NCBI GenBank assembly: GCA_964439625.1
Contig: CAYTPI010000002.1
Coordinates: forward strand, 186,001-250,000
DNA length: 64,000 bases
DNA from: CAYTPI01 sp964439625
Lineage (GTDB): Bacteria; Chloroflexota; Anaerolineae; Aggregatilineales; UBA3940
Direction: 5' to 3'
The position numbers were made by a program, and so were the translations under genes. Under the pieces are notes generated by a model. It saw nothing but the letters and a program-made list of their open reading frames with translations, did not search any database and was not told where the DNA came from. Positions 53,350 through 61,443 of the stretch are shown one piece after another; the first letter of the stretch is position 1, and each line of letters starts with the position of its first letter.

Positions 53350-53994
53350 TTAGGATGACTCCGACATCTCTGAGGTCTCAACAATTGCCAACAGCAAGTA
53401 GTCTGTTAGCATGTTTATCTGACGCAGTCGCTCACCCCAATCTAACGGTGTATTTAGCCCCAGTGTCTCAGCCAGTTGAATGATGCTGTCGATCAATAAG
53501 TCGCGAAAAAATAAGAAAGCCCGCACAGTTTGTGTTAGGCTAAGCCCCTGTCGCCGAGATAATTGAGCATACTCAACCCCTAGCGCGTAAATTTCCTGCT
53601 GAATAGGCGCATTATCCTGATCGTTGATCAAGTAGCGGCTCATTGTGTCAAGCAATTGCCGTCCAAGCGCCCCTTGCGCACGGCGCTGCTGCTCGCTTAG
53701 TTCACGGTACCAGGCAATATCACTCAGTTCACCTCGGCTGACTTCTATCCGAGCCCGACCCAGCGCATTTTGAATTACAAGCTGCACTTCAGACATTGAC
53801 ATGCTGCGTTGTTGAGATACCTCTTTCTGACGCGCCCACTGCTGCAAATCGCTACGTCGAAAGCGGCGGTGTCCTCCGGGCGTTCGCTGCGAAGGCAAGC
53901 TACCTTCATCGGCCCAATGGCGAACTGTTGAAGGGTGTACCCCCAGTATTGATGCTGCTTCTCCGAGGCTAAGCCAGTCGTTTTGATCTGCCAT
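53350..53994 (-). CDS. MerR/excisionase-type HTH regulator
   Basis: A 214-residue protein. The N-terminal winged helix (about 5-55) reads LSLGEAASILGVHPSTVRHWADEG, then TPGGHRRFRRSDLQQW, typical of the MerR-like/BldC-type DNA-binding domain. The C-terminal 140 residues are helical (QTVRAFLFFRDLLIDSIIQLAETLG) and might be a sensor of the RsbRD_N kind; this is uncertain. The ATG at 53994 directly precedes the DNA-binding domain. The dyad at 54044-54058 lies upstream, between it and divergent coaBC. First gene of a five-gene cluster. Confidence 0.8.
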   Translation of the reverse strand: MADQNDWLSLGEAASILGVHPSTVRHWADEGSLPSQRTPGGHRRFRRSDLQQWARQKEVSQQRSMSMSEVQLVIQNALGRARIEVSRGELSDIAWYRELSEQQRRAQGALGRQLLDTMSRYLINDQDNAPIQQEIYALGVEYAQLSRRQGLSLTQTVRAFLFFRDLLIDSIIQLAETLGLNTPLDWGERLRQINMLTDYLLLAIVETSEMSESS

Positions 53995-54043
53995 ACGTCT
54001 TGATTTTTCCACGTTGGGTATGCAACTGTCGCTGATTGATTTA

Positions 54044-54058
54044 ATTGTAACGTACAAT
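54044..54058. promoter_or_regulatory. Dyad ATTGTA-N3-TACAAT overlapping divergent -10 elements
   Basis: ATTGTA (54044-54049), three bases, TACAAT (54053-54058). Each arm reads as a -10 hexamer (TACAAT) on one strand, so it can serve divergent promoters for coaBC and for the regulator gene. Its symmetry and place suggest an operator of the encoded HTH regulator. Confidence 0.5.
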
Positions 54059-54090
54059 CTATTTGAACGAGCGCCTAATTAGGAAGATTT

Positions 54091-55317
54091 ATGGAAAGTA
54101 TTCTAAGCGGTAAGCGGATTGTTCTCGCGGTAACTGGCTCCATTGCAGTCTACAAAGCTGCAATCCTAGCGAGTATGTTGACCAAGGCGGGTGCGCGTGT
54201 GGACGTCATCATGACGCAAGCAGCCCAACGCTTCGTTACCCCATTGACGTTCCAAGGGTTGACCGGAAACCCTGTCTACATCGATATGTGGCAAACGGAT
54301 TCATCCGGCGGGTTGGATACACACATCGCGCATGTTGGTTTGGCCCACCAAGCTGATCTGCTGGTTATTGCCCCTTGTACCGCCAACACACTCGCGAAGC
54401 TGGCCTTGGGCTTATCAAGCGATCTGCTCGGTGTAACGGCACTCGCTGCTCGTTGCCCGATCATTGTGGTCCCTGCGATGGATGCGGGCATGTACGAGAA
54501 CAACGCCACACAAGCGCATGTAGAGACTCTTAAAGCACGAGGAGTCCATTTTGCAGGCCCGACCGTTGGACGGATGGCCTCAGGCTATGAAGGGCTGGGC
54601 CGCTTTCTTGAGCCAGAGTTAATCTTTGAGTATTGTTCATATACCCTCAGCCGCGGTGGGCTATTGGCAGGTCATAAAGTGATCGTCACAGCGGGGCCAA
54701 CCCGTGAACCCCTTGACCCGGTGCGCTTCCTCAGCAATTACTCATCGGGCAAGCAAGGTTACGCCATTGCACGAGCAGCCCTTGAAGTTGGCGCAGACGT
54801 TACCCTCATCAGTGGGCCGACTCATTTGATGGCCCCCGCCGGAGTAGAACACATTACCATTAACACAGCAGTCGAGCTGCGTGATGCGGTTATCCAACAA
54901 ATTGATGGTGCCTCAGCTTTGGTGATGACTGCTGCCGTCGCTGACTTCCGCCCAGCTACACTCAGTGAGCAAAAGATCAAAAAGACAGCAGATGCCCCCA
55001 CAATTCAACTAGCTGCCAACCCCGATATTCTTAAAGAAGTAGGCCAACATCCTAACCGTCCAGCCGTTGTCGTGGGTTTTGCCGCTGAGTCGCAAGACTT
55101 ACATGCTAATGCCCAGCGTAAGCTAGCGGAGAAAAACCTCGACCTGATCGTTGCCAACGACATCACCGCTACTGATGCGGGATTCAAGGCTGACACCAAC
55201 CGCGTCTACCTGATCAGTAAGTCCGGCGCGGATGAATTGCCGCTGCTACCTAAACGTGAGGTAGCCCAGCGCATCATGAGTTGGGTCTATACGGCCCTCA
55301 CAGAGAGGCAAGCCTAG
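54091..55317 (+). CDS. coaBC: CoaBC: phosphopantothenoylcysteine decarboxylase/synthetase
   Basis: Makes 4-prime-phosphopantetheine for coenzyme A. CoaC flavin domain (1-190) with VLAVTGSIAVYKAA, the Asn motif APCTANTLAKLALG and PAMDAGMYEN. The position of the catalytic Cys158 of E. coli appears as Ser (GRMASGYEGLGRF). CoaB domain (from about 190): VTAGPTREPLDPVRFLSNYSSGKQGYAIA, KIKKTADAPTIQLAANPDIL and VVGFAAES. Length 408. AGGAAG precedes the ATG. Its stop shares CTAG with the convergent DsbA-like gene. Confidence 0.95.
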   Translation: MESILSGKRIVLAVTGSIAVYKAAILASMLTKAGARVDVIMTQAAQRFVTPLTFQGLTGNPVYIDMWQTDSSGGLDTHIAHVGLAHQADLLVIAPCTANTLAKLALGLSSDLLGVTALAARCPIIVVPAMDAGMYENNATQAHVETLKARGVHFAGPTVGRMASGYEGLGRFLEPELIFEYCSYTLSRGGLLAGHKVIVTAGPTREPLDPVRFLSNYSSGKQGYAIARAALEVGADVTLISGPTHLMAPAGVEHITINTAVELRDAVIQQIDGASALVMTAAVADFRPATLSEQKIKKTADAPTIQLAANPDILKEVGQHPNRPAVVVGFAAESQDLHANAQRKLAEKNLDLIVANDITATDAGFKADTNRVYLISKSGADELPLLPKREVAQRIMSWVYTALTERQA

Positions 55318-55997
55318 CGCCCGATTTCAGTAAGTGCGGCGTCAATGGCTGCAACAAGGGCATCTGGGCCGCCTTGCACGGTCAAACCATTGACCGTGAA
55401 CGTCGGCGTGCCACGTGCCCCAGCCTCGCGTGCCCGCTGAAGATCGTACGCTACCGTTTGACGGTGGACTTCCTGCTCTGAGCATTGACGCAGTGCAGTG
55501 CGATCTGCGCCGAGTGACTCCGCCATATCAAACAAATCCGGCCCAGAACTGTTGGCGTAGTGCGTCGTGTAGAGTGCATCATGGAACTGCCAAAAGAGGT
55601 CTTCGTCTTGATCCAGGACGCATTGGGCCATCTCTGCCGCCCATTGATCATAGCGCGGGCTGATCACGGGAAAGTCCCGAAACGTAAAGTTCACCAAGCC
55701 ATCGTACTGAGCCACAATACCCTCAATAATGCCCGCCTCGTGCCAACCTTGGCAGGCATGGCATGAATACGCACCGTATTCCACCAGTTGGACGGGCGCA
55801 TCCGCTGGCCCAAGTAAGGGGTCTAGATCAAGGCGCTCTTGTGCGATTTCAGGTACATTGCCTGAACCGCCTGTAGTGACTACAACAACGCTTATCAGAA
55901 TGGCAATAGCAGCAACAGCGCCGCCAATAAGCATGACACGTTGGTTTTGCTGCTTTCTGTGGGCTTTTGCGCGTCGTTTACTGCGTTTGCTAGCCAT
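55314..55997 (-). CDS. DsbA-like membrane-anchored thiol oxidoreductase
   Basis: Extracytoplasmic protein-thiol oxidase or isomerase. A basic N-terminus (MASKRSKRRAK) precedes one membrane helix (about 21-41), then a thioredoxin fold of DsbA/DsbG type with C79-H-A-C82 in EYGAYSCHACQGW, DFPVISPRYDQWAA and the cis-Pro loop in ARGTPTFTVNGL. Length 227. The ATG at 55997 follows AGAGGA by about ten bases. Chloroflexota and actinobacterial DsbA-like proteins with this architecture are common. No DsbB/VKOR partner is seen. Confidence 0.9.
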   Translation of the reverse strand: MASKRSKRRAKAHRKQQNQRVMLIGGAVAAIAILISVVVVTTGGSGNVPEIAQERLDLDPLLGPADAPVQLVEYGAYSCHACQGWHEAGIIEGIVAQYDGLVNFTFRDFPVISPRYDQWAAEMAQCVLDQDEDLFWQFHDALYTTHYANSSGPDLFDMAESLGADRTALRQCSEQEVHRQTVAYDLQRAREAGARGTPTFTVNGLTVQGGPDALVAAIDAALTEIGR

Positions 55998-56131
55998 GTC
56001 TTGGTTTCCTCTCATATCTATTTCTGACGCAAAAGAGACGCTTTTGCTCGAGGCATACTTACGTGTTTGCACCCACTCTATGCCTGCCCTACAATCGCGT
56101 CAAGTACCCCGCTGCAACAGCAAGGTAACCA

Positions 56132-56758
56132 ATGGCAAGCGTTAACATTTCTAACCATCCGCTTATTCAACATCGGCTGACCAGCCTACGAGATGTTGCT
56201 ACCGAATCACCAGCTTTTCGCCAGTTGGTGTTTCAATTATCTTCTTTACTCTGCTACGAAGCCATGCAAGACTTTCCAACGGCTGTAACCACCGTCGAAA
56301 CCCCTATGGGCCAAGCAGTAGGGGCACGCTTACAATCAAAGTTGGGATTAGTGCCTATTCTGAGAGCGGGGTTGGGTATGGTGGACGGCTTCTTGAGCCT
56401 TGTGCCAGAAGCCCAAGTTTGGCACATCGGCCTTTATCGCGACGAAGAAACCTTGACGCCTGTCGAGTATTACAACAAACTGCCGGAGCAACCCACAGTG
56501 CAAACAGTTCTCATTCTAGACCCAATGCTGGCAACCGGTGGGTCAGCAATTGCCACCGCTGATATCATCAAGCAATGGGGTGTGACCGATGTACGCTTTG
56601 TCGGCTTGATCGCCGCACCAGAAGGTGTTCAAGCGCTCAACAACGCCCACCCAGATATTCCGATTTATGTGGGTGCTGTCGATGAGCACCTCAATGATAT
56701 AGGCTTCATTGTGCCCGGTCTGGGCGATGCGGGGGATAGGCAGTTTGGAACAACCTGA
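56132..56758 (+). CDS. upp: Uracil phosphoribosyltransferase
   Basis: Salvages uracil to UMP with PRPP. HPLIQHRLTSLRD at the N-terminus, ILRAGLGMVDG, LDPMLATGGSAIATADIIKQWG (PRPP-binding) and IVPGLGDAGDRQFGTT at the C-terminus. Length 208. AAGG precedes the ATG by seven bases. Its end overlaps the start of the WecA/TagO-type gene. Confidence 0.96.
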   Translation: MASVNISNHPLIQHRLTSLRDVATESPAFRQLVFQLSSLLCYEAMQDFPTAVTTVETPMGQAVGARLQSKLGLVPILRAGLGMVDGFLSLVPEAQVWHIGLYRDEETLTPVEYYNKLPEQPTVQTVLILDPMLATGGSAIATADIIKQWGVTDVRFVGLIAAPEGVQALNNAHPDIPIYVGAVDEHLNDIGFIVPGLGDAGDRQFGTT

Positions 56759-57887
56759 CGCGCCATTTCAACCAGAGCCATTTGGTGTCTTTCTGATTGT
56801 CTTTACCCTAGCACTTGGGTTGTCACTGCTGCTGACGCCCTTGGCGCGTCGCTTAGGTGAGCGCATTGGCATTGTCGCTGAACCAGGCGGGCGGCGTGCC
56901 CACCGTGGTAAAATTTCGCAACTAGGTGGGCTATCTATCTATTTGGCCTTCATCTTGACCATCATTGCCTCGCAGCAGTTTGTCATCAACCCCCTGTTTG
57001 ATCAGCCATGGCTGCCAGATGGCTTCTTCATCTACCGCTTTGACCCCAAAGAATTCTTCCGCCTGATCGGTCTGCTCGGCAGCGTCACCATTATTTTTGT
57101 TGTCGGCCTGATCGATGATTGGCTCGAACTCCCACCGCTACCCCTCTACATCGCTCAGCTCGTCGCGGGTGGGTTTGCCATTCTCTTTCTGATTTTGATC
57201 GAGTACGTCAACAACCCGCTGACGGGTCAGCAAACGGAAGACTTCCCCTACCTGCTGACGATCTTCGTCACGCTGCTCTGGCTCGGCACCATGACCAACA
57301 CCGTCAACTTTCTCGATGGGTTGGATGGTCTCGCGGCGGGCGTGGTTGCCATTGCCTGTGTCATTCTGTTTGTCAACGCGGCCTTCCGGCTGGAACCGGC
57401 CCAGCACAGCGTCGCCGTTTTTCCACTGGCACTACTGGGGGCAACGCTTGGGTTCTTGCCATACAACTTACTCAGTGGCAAGATTTTTCTTGGGTCTGGT
57501 GCTTATTTTCTTGGATTTTCGCTTGGAGTCTTGAGTATTATCGGTGGGGCTAAGGCCGCTTCCATTCTATTGGTGATGGGCTTACCCTTGCTCGACCTCG
57601 TCTGGCAGATCGTCAACCGGGTGTCGCGTGGGCAAAACCCAATGACGGGTGACCGTGGTCACTTACATTACCGCCTCGCCGATCTGGGCCTCGCCGATAA
57701 GACGATCGTACTGGGCTACTACGTTTTCTGCGCACTGTTTGGCGGGTTGGCGTTGTTTATTCCGTCACAGCTCTATAAGCTGATTGCCATCATCGTCATG
57801 GGCTTAATCTGTATCGCCGGCTTCTTCTGGCTGGCGCAGAGTAACCCCACAGCAACACCGCAAACGCAGCCCAACAAGAGCAAATAA
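56745..57887 (+). CDS. WecA/TagO-type undecaprenyl-phosphate sugar-phosphate transferase
   Basis: Polytopic GT4-family enzyme that transfers GlcNAc-1-phosphate (or a similar sugar) to undecaprenyl phosphate, starting a cell-surface glycan. About ten hydrophobic helices. Signatures: RRAHRGKISQLGGL, GLIDDWLELPPL, NTVNFLDGLDGLAAG and GDRGHLHYRLADLG; the last favours WecA/TagO over MraY. The TTG at 56745 lies inside the end of upp and follows GATAGG; an ATG at 56727 is an alternative. Length about 380. Stop abuts the convergent asnB stop without a gap. Confidence 0.88.
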   Translation: MEQPDAPFQPEPFGVFLIVFTLALGLSLLLTPLARRLGERIGIVAEPGGRRAHRGKISQLGGLSIYLAFILTIIASQQFVINPLFDQPWLPDGFFIYRFDPKEFFRLIGLLGSVTIIFVVGLIDDWLELPPLPLYIAQLVAGGFAILFLILIEYVNNPLTGQQTEDFPYLLTIFVTLLWLGTMTNTVNFLDGLDGLAAGVVAIACVILFVNAAFRLEPAQHSVAVFPLALLGATLGFLPYNLLSGKIFLGSGAYFLGFSLGVLSIIGGAKAASILLVMGLPLLDLVWQIVNRVSRGQNPMTGDRGHLHYRLADLGLADKTIVLGYYVFCALFGGLALFIPSQLYKLIAIIVMGLICIAGFFWLAQSNPTATPQTQPNKSK

Positions 57888-59786
57888 CTACTCTTCAATG
57901 TATTCGCGGTGCCACATCGCTAGATTCAGCAGGTACCAAATACGCGGGCCTTCTTTATTATCAAACAAACGCCGAACGGCGGCCTTATCGAAGTAATTGG
58001 TTTTATCACAGAACGCCATGATCTGCTGATGGGACTCGCTCCCCAACCGGTCGAAGAACCACTCATAGACAGGCACACCAAAACCCTGTTTTTTCCGGTT
58101 AATAAGCTGATCGGGAATGATGCCACGAACTCCCTGTTTCAGAATCGTCTTCAGTTCACCGTTGCGCGTCTTGACTTCATCCGGAATGCTCAAGGCCAGT
58201 TCGACCAACTTGTGATCGAGGAATGGTACGCGACCTTCTAAACTGACGCCCATTGCCATCTTATCAACACGCATCAGCAGTAATTCAGGCAGCCGTAGGT
58301 TGAGGTCAAGGTAGGTCATCCAACCAAGGATTGATGCGGGCTTGGCCTTTTGCTGATAGCGCACATAGATCGGCTCTAGTGCCTGCCATGAAGTAATGCC
58401 TGCGTAACGGTCACGCAGTTCAGGAGAAAGCAAGCGCATCTTGTGTACCTCTGTGAAGGCTTCAGCACCGCCCCAAAACACCGGTTGATTATGGCGGCCA
58501 CGACGCAGCCATTCATAGTAGCTGGCCTCACTACGTCCTAACCCATTAAGCAGCCCTAGCCCTAACTGCTTAATGCCATTGGGCACAGGCAAGTTATCTG
58601 CTTGTTGCAGCGAGCGCATCAGCTTCCAGTGTGGGTAGCCCCAAAACAACTCATCGGCTCCTTCACCGACTTGGCAGACGGTCACACCGTTGTCTCGCGC
58701 TAGCTTCGACACATAATAGACGGGCACACAGACAGGGTCAGCAATGGGTTCATCTTGTAACTGCACCATCCGCGGCAAAAAATTGATCAAGTCATCAATG
58801 CTCAAGCGCTGTTCATAATACGTTGCCCCGACGCTGTCTGCCATCAGCTTGGCATAATTCAATTCATTCTGGTAACTCTGATATTCGCCGTCGTAGCCAA
58901 CGGAAAAAGTCTTGACCGGAGCACCTTGACCTTCGGAGAAAAGTGCTGTATTCGTGCTTGAGTCAATCCCGCCAGAGAGGAATACGCCTACAGGTACATC
59001 ACTGACTTTACGCAGTTGTACTGCCGTTCGCAGTTCTTCGACTACCATTTCTGCAATTTCCGAATCAGACAGCCCTGTCAGGTTTACTTGATGATCAAGC
59101 GGGTCCCAATAGCGCTCTTCCCGCATACTGCCATTTGAGTCAATCCGGAGCCAGCAGCCGGCCGGCAGTTTGTGGATACCCTCAAACAGTGTATCTGGGG
59201 CAGGGGTGGTCAAGAAGGATAGATAGTGATAAAGGCCCGCCATGTTGACTGACCGCTTAACATCAGGCAGTTGCAGCAGCGCTTTGATCTCTGAGGCAAA
59301 AGCCAGCCGCCCATCTGTGATGGTGTAATAAAGAGGCTTCACCCCGACCCGGTCTCGGATCAGCCATAGTGCTCGCGCGCGCTCATCCCACAAAGCAATC
59401 GCAAACTGCCCGCGCAGTTTATCAATGTAGTTAATACCCCATTCTTCAAAAGCATGCAGGATCATCTCGGTGTCGCTGTGACTGGTCTTCCACCGGTGCC
59501 CGCTGATTTTCTCCAGTTCGGCGCGTATCTCCGCATGGTTGTATATCTCCCCATTGAAGACTAACCATAGGGAGTCATCTTCGTTACTCATCGGTTGGTT
59601 GGCTGCAGTTGAGAGGTCAATGATGGATAAACGTCGATGCCCCAACCCGATATCACAGCGCGGTGACACATACGTGCCAGCACCGTCCGGGCCGCGGTGG
59701 GCAATCGCATCCCGCATTTGGTTGATCAGGGATTCATCAACTTTTTTACCTGAAGCATAGTCATACACACCTACGATTCCACACAT
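57888..59786 (-). CDS. asnB: Asparagine synthase (glutamine-hydrolysing)
   Basis: Converts aspartate to asparagine with glutamine as ammonia donor. Cys2 after the ATG (MCGIVG) is the glutaminase nucleophile, so the start at 59786 is certain; AGAGGA lies six bases before it. Class II glutaminase to about 205 (IDLSTAANQPM, NGEIYNHAEIR, SHSDTEMILHAFEEWG), then the synthetase domain with SGGIDSSTNTALF and GEGADELFWGYP. Length 632. In Anaerolineae such AsnB proteins may also act in exopolysaccharide clusters; here the neighbouring sugar transferase makes this possible but unproven. Confidence 0.95.
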   Translation of the reverse strand: MCGIVGVYDYASGKKVDESLINQMRDAIAHRGPDGAGTYVSPRCDIGLGHRRLSIIDLSTAANQPMSNEDDSLWLVFNGEIYNHAEIRAELEKISGHRWKTSHSDTEMILHAFEEWGINYIDKLRGQFAIALWDERARALWLIRDRVGVKPLYYTITDGRLAFASEIKALLQLPDVKRSVNMAGLYHYLSFLTTPAPDTLFEGIHKLPAGCWLRIDSNGSMREERYWDPLDHQVNLTGLSDSEIAEMVVEELRTAVQLRKVSDVPVGVFLSGGIDSSTNTALFSEGQGAPVKTFSVGYDGEYQSYQNELNYAKLMADSVGATYYEQRLSIDDLINFLPRMVQLQDEPIADPVCVPVYYVSKLARDNGVTVCQVGEGADELFWGYPHWKLMRSLQQADNLPVPNGIKQLGLGLLNGLGRSEASYYEWLRRGRHNQPVFWGGAEAFTEVHKMRLLSPELRDRYAGITSWQALEPIYVRYQQKAKPASILGWMTYLDLNLRLPELLLMRVDKMAMGVSLEGRVPFLDHKLVELALSIPDEVKTRNGELKTILKQGVRGIIPDQLINRKKQGFGVPVYEWFFDRLGSESHQQIMAFCDKTNYFDKAAVRRLFDNKEGPRIWYLLNLAMWHREYIEE

Positions 59787-59871
59787 AATCGATCCTCTAG
59801 ATAAACAAATTGAAGGCGGTTGCAGCGCCTTCAATACATAGTATTCTTAGTTTGGTTACGCTACGTGAGCG

Positions 59872-60639
59872 TTAACCGTACTCTAGCTCGCGGTTCAGCA
59901 CGCGGCTAAAAATCAACTCAGCTAACCATAATAACAGTATCATAAACAGGTCAACCAGCAGCGCCGTGACTAAAGCCGCACTCAATGCTCGGGCAAACGT
60001 TGCTAAGGGGCCTTCCAGCCCCGCGACGATCAAGATGCTGAGGTCAAGCACAAACAAGAAGACACCCAGCCCGGTCAAAATACCAACCGGTATCCACCAA
60101 CTGATGCGGTCATGCGGTTCAGGCAGCATGGCGTTTGCAATTGCAAATACGAGGTAGAACCACAGCCAGAAGTCAGGCGTGCTGGTAAACTGACGTATCC
60201 CCGCCAGCATGACATTGATATCGCCACTACCAAGCGCTTGTAGTAGAACATCAGTGTCAAAACGGGCCTCTTGAATCAGGGATATGATGATCACACCCGT
60301 AATTAGCGGGATTACTCCAATCAACGTCGCCCTGTAAACGTCAGTCTGTCGCTGGTCAATCTCAACTAGCCCCAGCCGGATCACCTTCTGCTGTTCTTCG
60401 GGCCACAACCGGAATTTCTTGACCTTCACGCGCAGCGCCTGCGCCAACAGCCATTGGCTTATCTCATGGATGAACACTCCCGGAAACAGCACCAGGTAGT
60501 AGATCAACACAGCGGCTTGTGGGTTATTGGTGATCAGTAATCCCAATCCCTGAATATGCCGGTGAATCCAACGCTCAACTTGTAGCAACGGATAGATAGC
60601 TATGGCAGCAATGATCCATGGGGTTAACCAACTCGGCAC
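59872..60639 (-). CDS. Polytopic membrane protein resembling site-2 (M50) peptidases
   Basis: A 255-residue protein with five or six hydrophobic segments. FPGVFIHEISQWLLAQAL (near residue 53) resembles the HExxH segment of M50 peptidases but the second His is Gln (HEISQ). A later ANAMLPEPHDRISW segment resembles the NPLPIPPLDG motif that supplies the third ligand Asp. It might be a degenerate or unusual membrane metallopeptidase. GTG start at 60639. It lies 11 bases downstream of tpiA in the same direction. Confidence 0.65.
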   Translation of the reverse strand: MPSWLTPWIIAAIAIYPLLQVERWIHRHIQGLGLLITNNPQAAVLIYYLVLFPGVFIHEISQWLLAQALRVKVKKFRLWPEEQQKVIRLGLVEIDQRQTDVYRATLIGVIPLITGVIIISLIQEARFDTDVLLQALGSGDINVMLAGIRQFTSTPDFWLWFYLVFAIANAMLPEPHDRISWWIPVGILTGLGVFLFVLDLSILIVAGLEGPLATFARALSAALVTALLVDLFMILLLWLAELIFSRVLNRELEYG

Positions 60640-60650
60640 AATCAGTAACC

Positions 60651-61418
60651 TTAACGATAAATGGCAGATATCATTGAAATTAGGCTGATGAAGCTCTCTG
60701 GCTTGAGCGACGCACCACCGACCAAGCCACCGTCAATTTCAGGCTGGCTCATCAATGCCTCGCAGTTGGCTTCTTTCATGCTGCCGCCGTACTGAATACG
60801 AATTTGTTGTGCGGTGGCAGCATCATAGATTTTAGTCAGTGTGCCGCGGACGGCCTCACCAATAATACGGTTAGCATCTTCCGGTGTTGCAGACTTACCC
60901 GTGCCAATCGCCCAGATCGGCTCGTATGCCACAATAATGCCTTTCGCTTGCTCGGCGGTAATATCTTCGAATGCAGCCCACGCTTGTCTTTCGAGCACCG
61001 CTTCTGTTTCACCAGCTTCATTTTGTGCCAACGTCTCGCCAATTGCGACAATTGGTGTCAAGCCGTGGGTCAAGCAGGCCTTAATCTTCTTGTTGACCGT
61101 CTCATCGGTCTCACCAAAATACTGACGACGTTCTGAGTGCCCGATGATCACGAGGTCAACGACACCCTTGAGCATCAGCGGCGACGTCTCGCCTGTGTAA
61201 GCACCCGAGTCTTCCCAATAGACATTTTGGGCGCCCAACTTGACGGTGCTGCCTGTAAACGCAGCCTGAAGTGTACTCAGTTGAATAAACGGCGCGCAAA
61301 TTCCCTGTTCGACGTTGGTAAATTCTGCCAGTGGTTCGACAACCGCATCGGCGAATGCTTTGGCCTCTGCAATCGTTTTATTCATCTTCCAGTTGCCCGC
61401 AATGATTGGTGTACGCAT
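60651..61418 (-). CDS. tpiA: Triosephosphate isomerase
   Basis: Interconverts dihydroxyacetone phosphate and glyceraldehyde-3-phosphate. IAGNWKMNK at the N-terminus, catalytic His in IIGHSERRQYFGE, catalytic Glu in VAYEPIWAIGTG, phosphate-binding IQYGGSMKEANC and DGGLVGGASLK. Length 255 is normal. It follows the kinase gene by 25 bases; AGGAG precedes the ATG. Confidence 0.97.
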   Translation of the reverse strand: MRTPIIAGNWKMNKTIAEAKAFADAVVEPLAEFTNVEQGICAPFIQLSTLQAAFTGSTVKLGAQNVYWEDSGAYTGETSPLMLKGVVDLVIIGHSERRQYFGETDETVNKKIKACLTHGLTPIVAIGETLAQNEAGETEAVLERQAWAAFEDITAEQAKGIIVAYEPIWAIGTGKSATPEDANRIIGEAVRGTLTKIYDAATAQQIRIQYGGSMKEANCEALMSQPEIDGGLVGGASLKPESFISLISMISAIYR

Positions 61419-61443
61419 TTTTTACTCCTGTAGTGGTGCTAGC

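Noticed and set aside
54091..55317. coaBC as a pseudogene because of Cys to Ser
   Set aside because: The frame is intact, all other motifs are present, and ASG variants appear to occur in other lineages.
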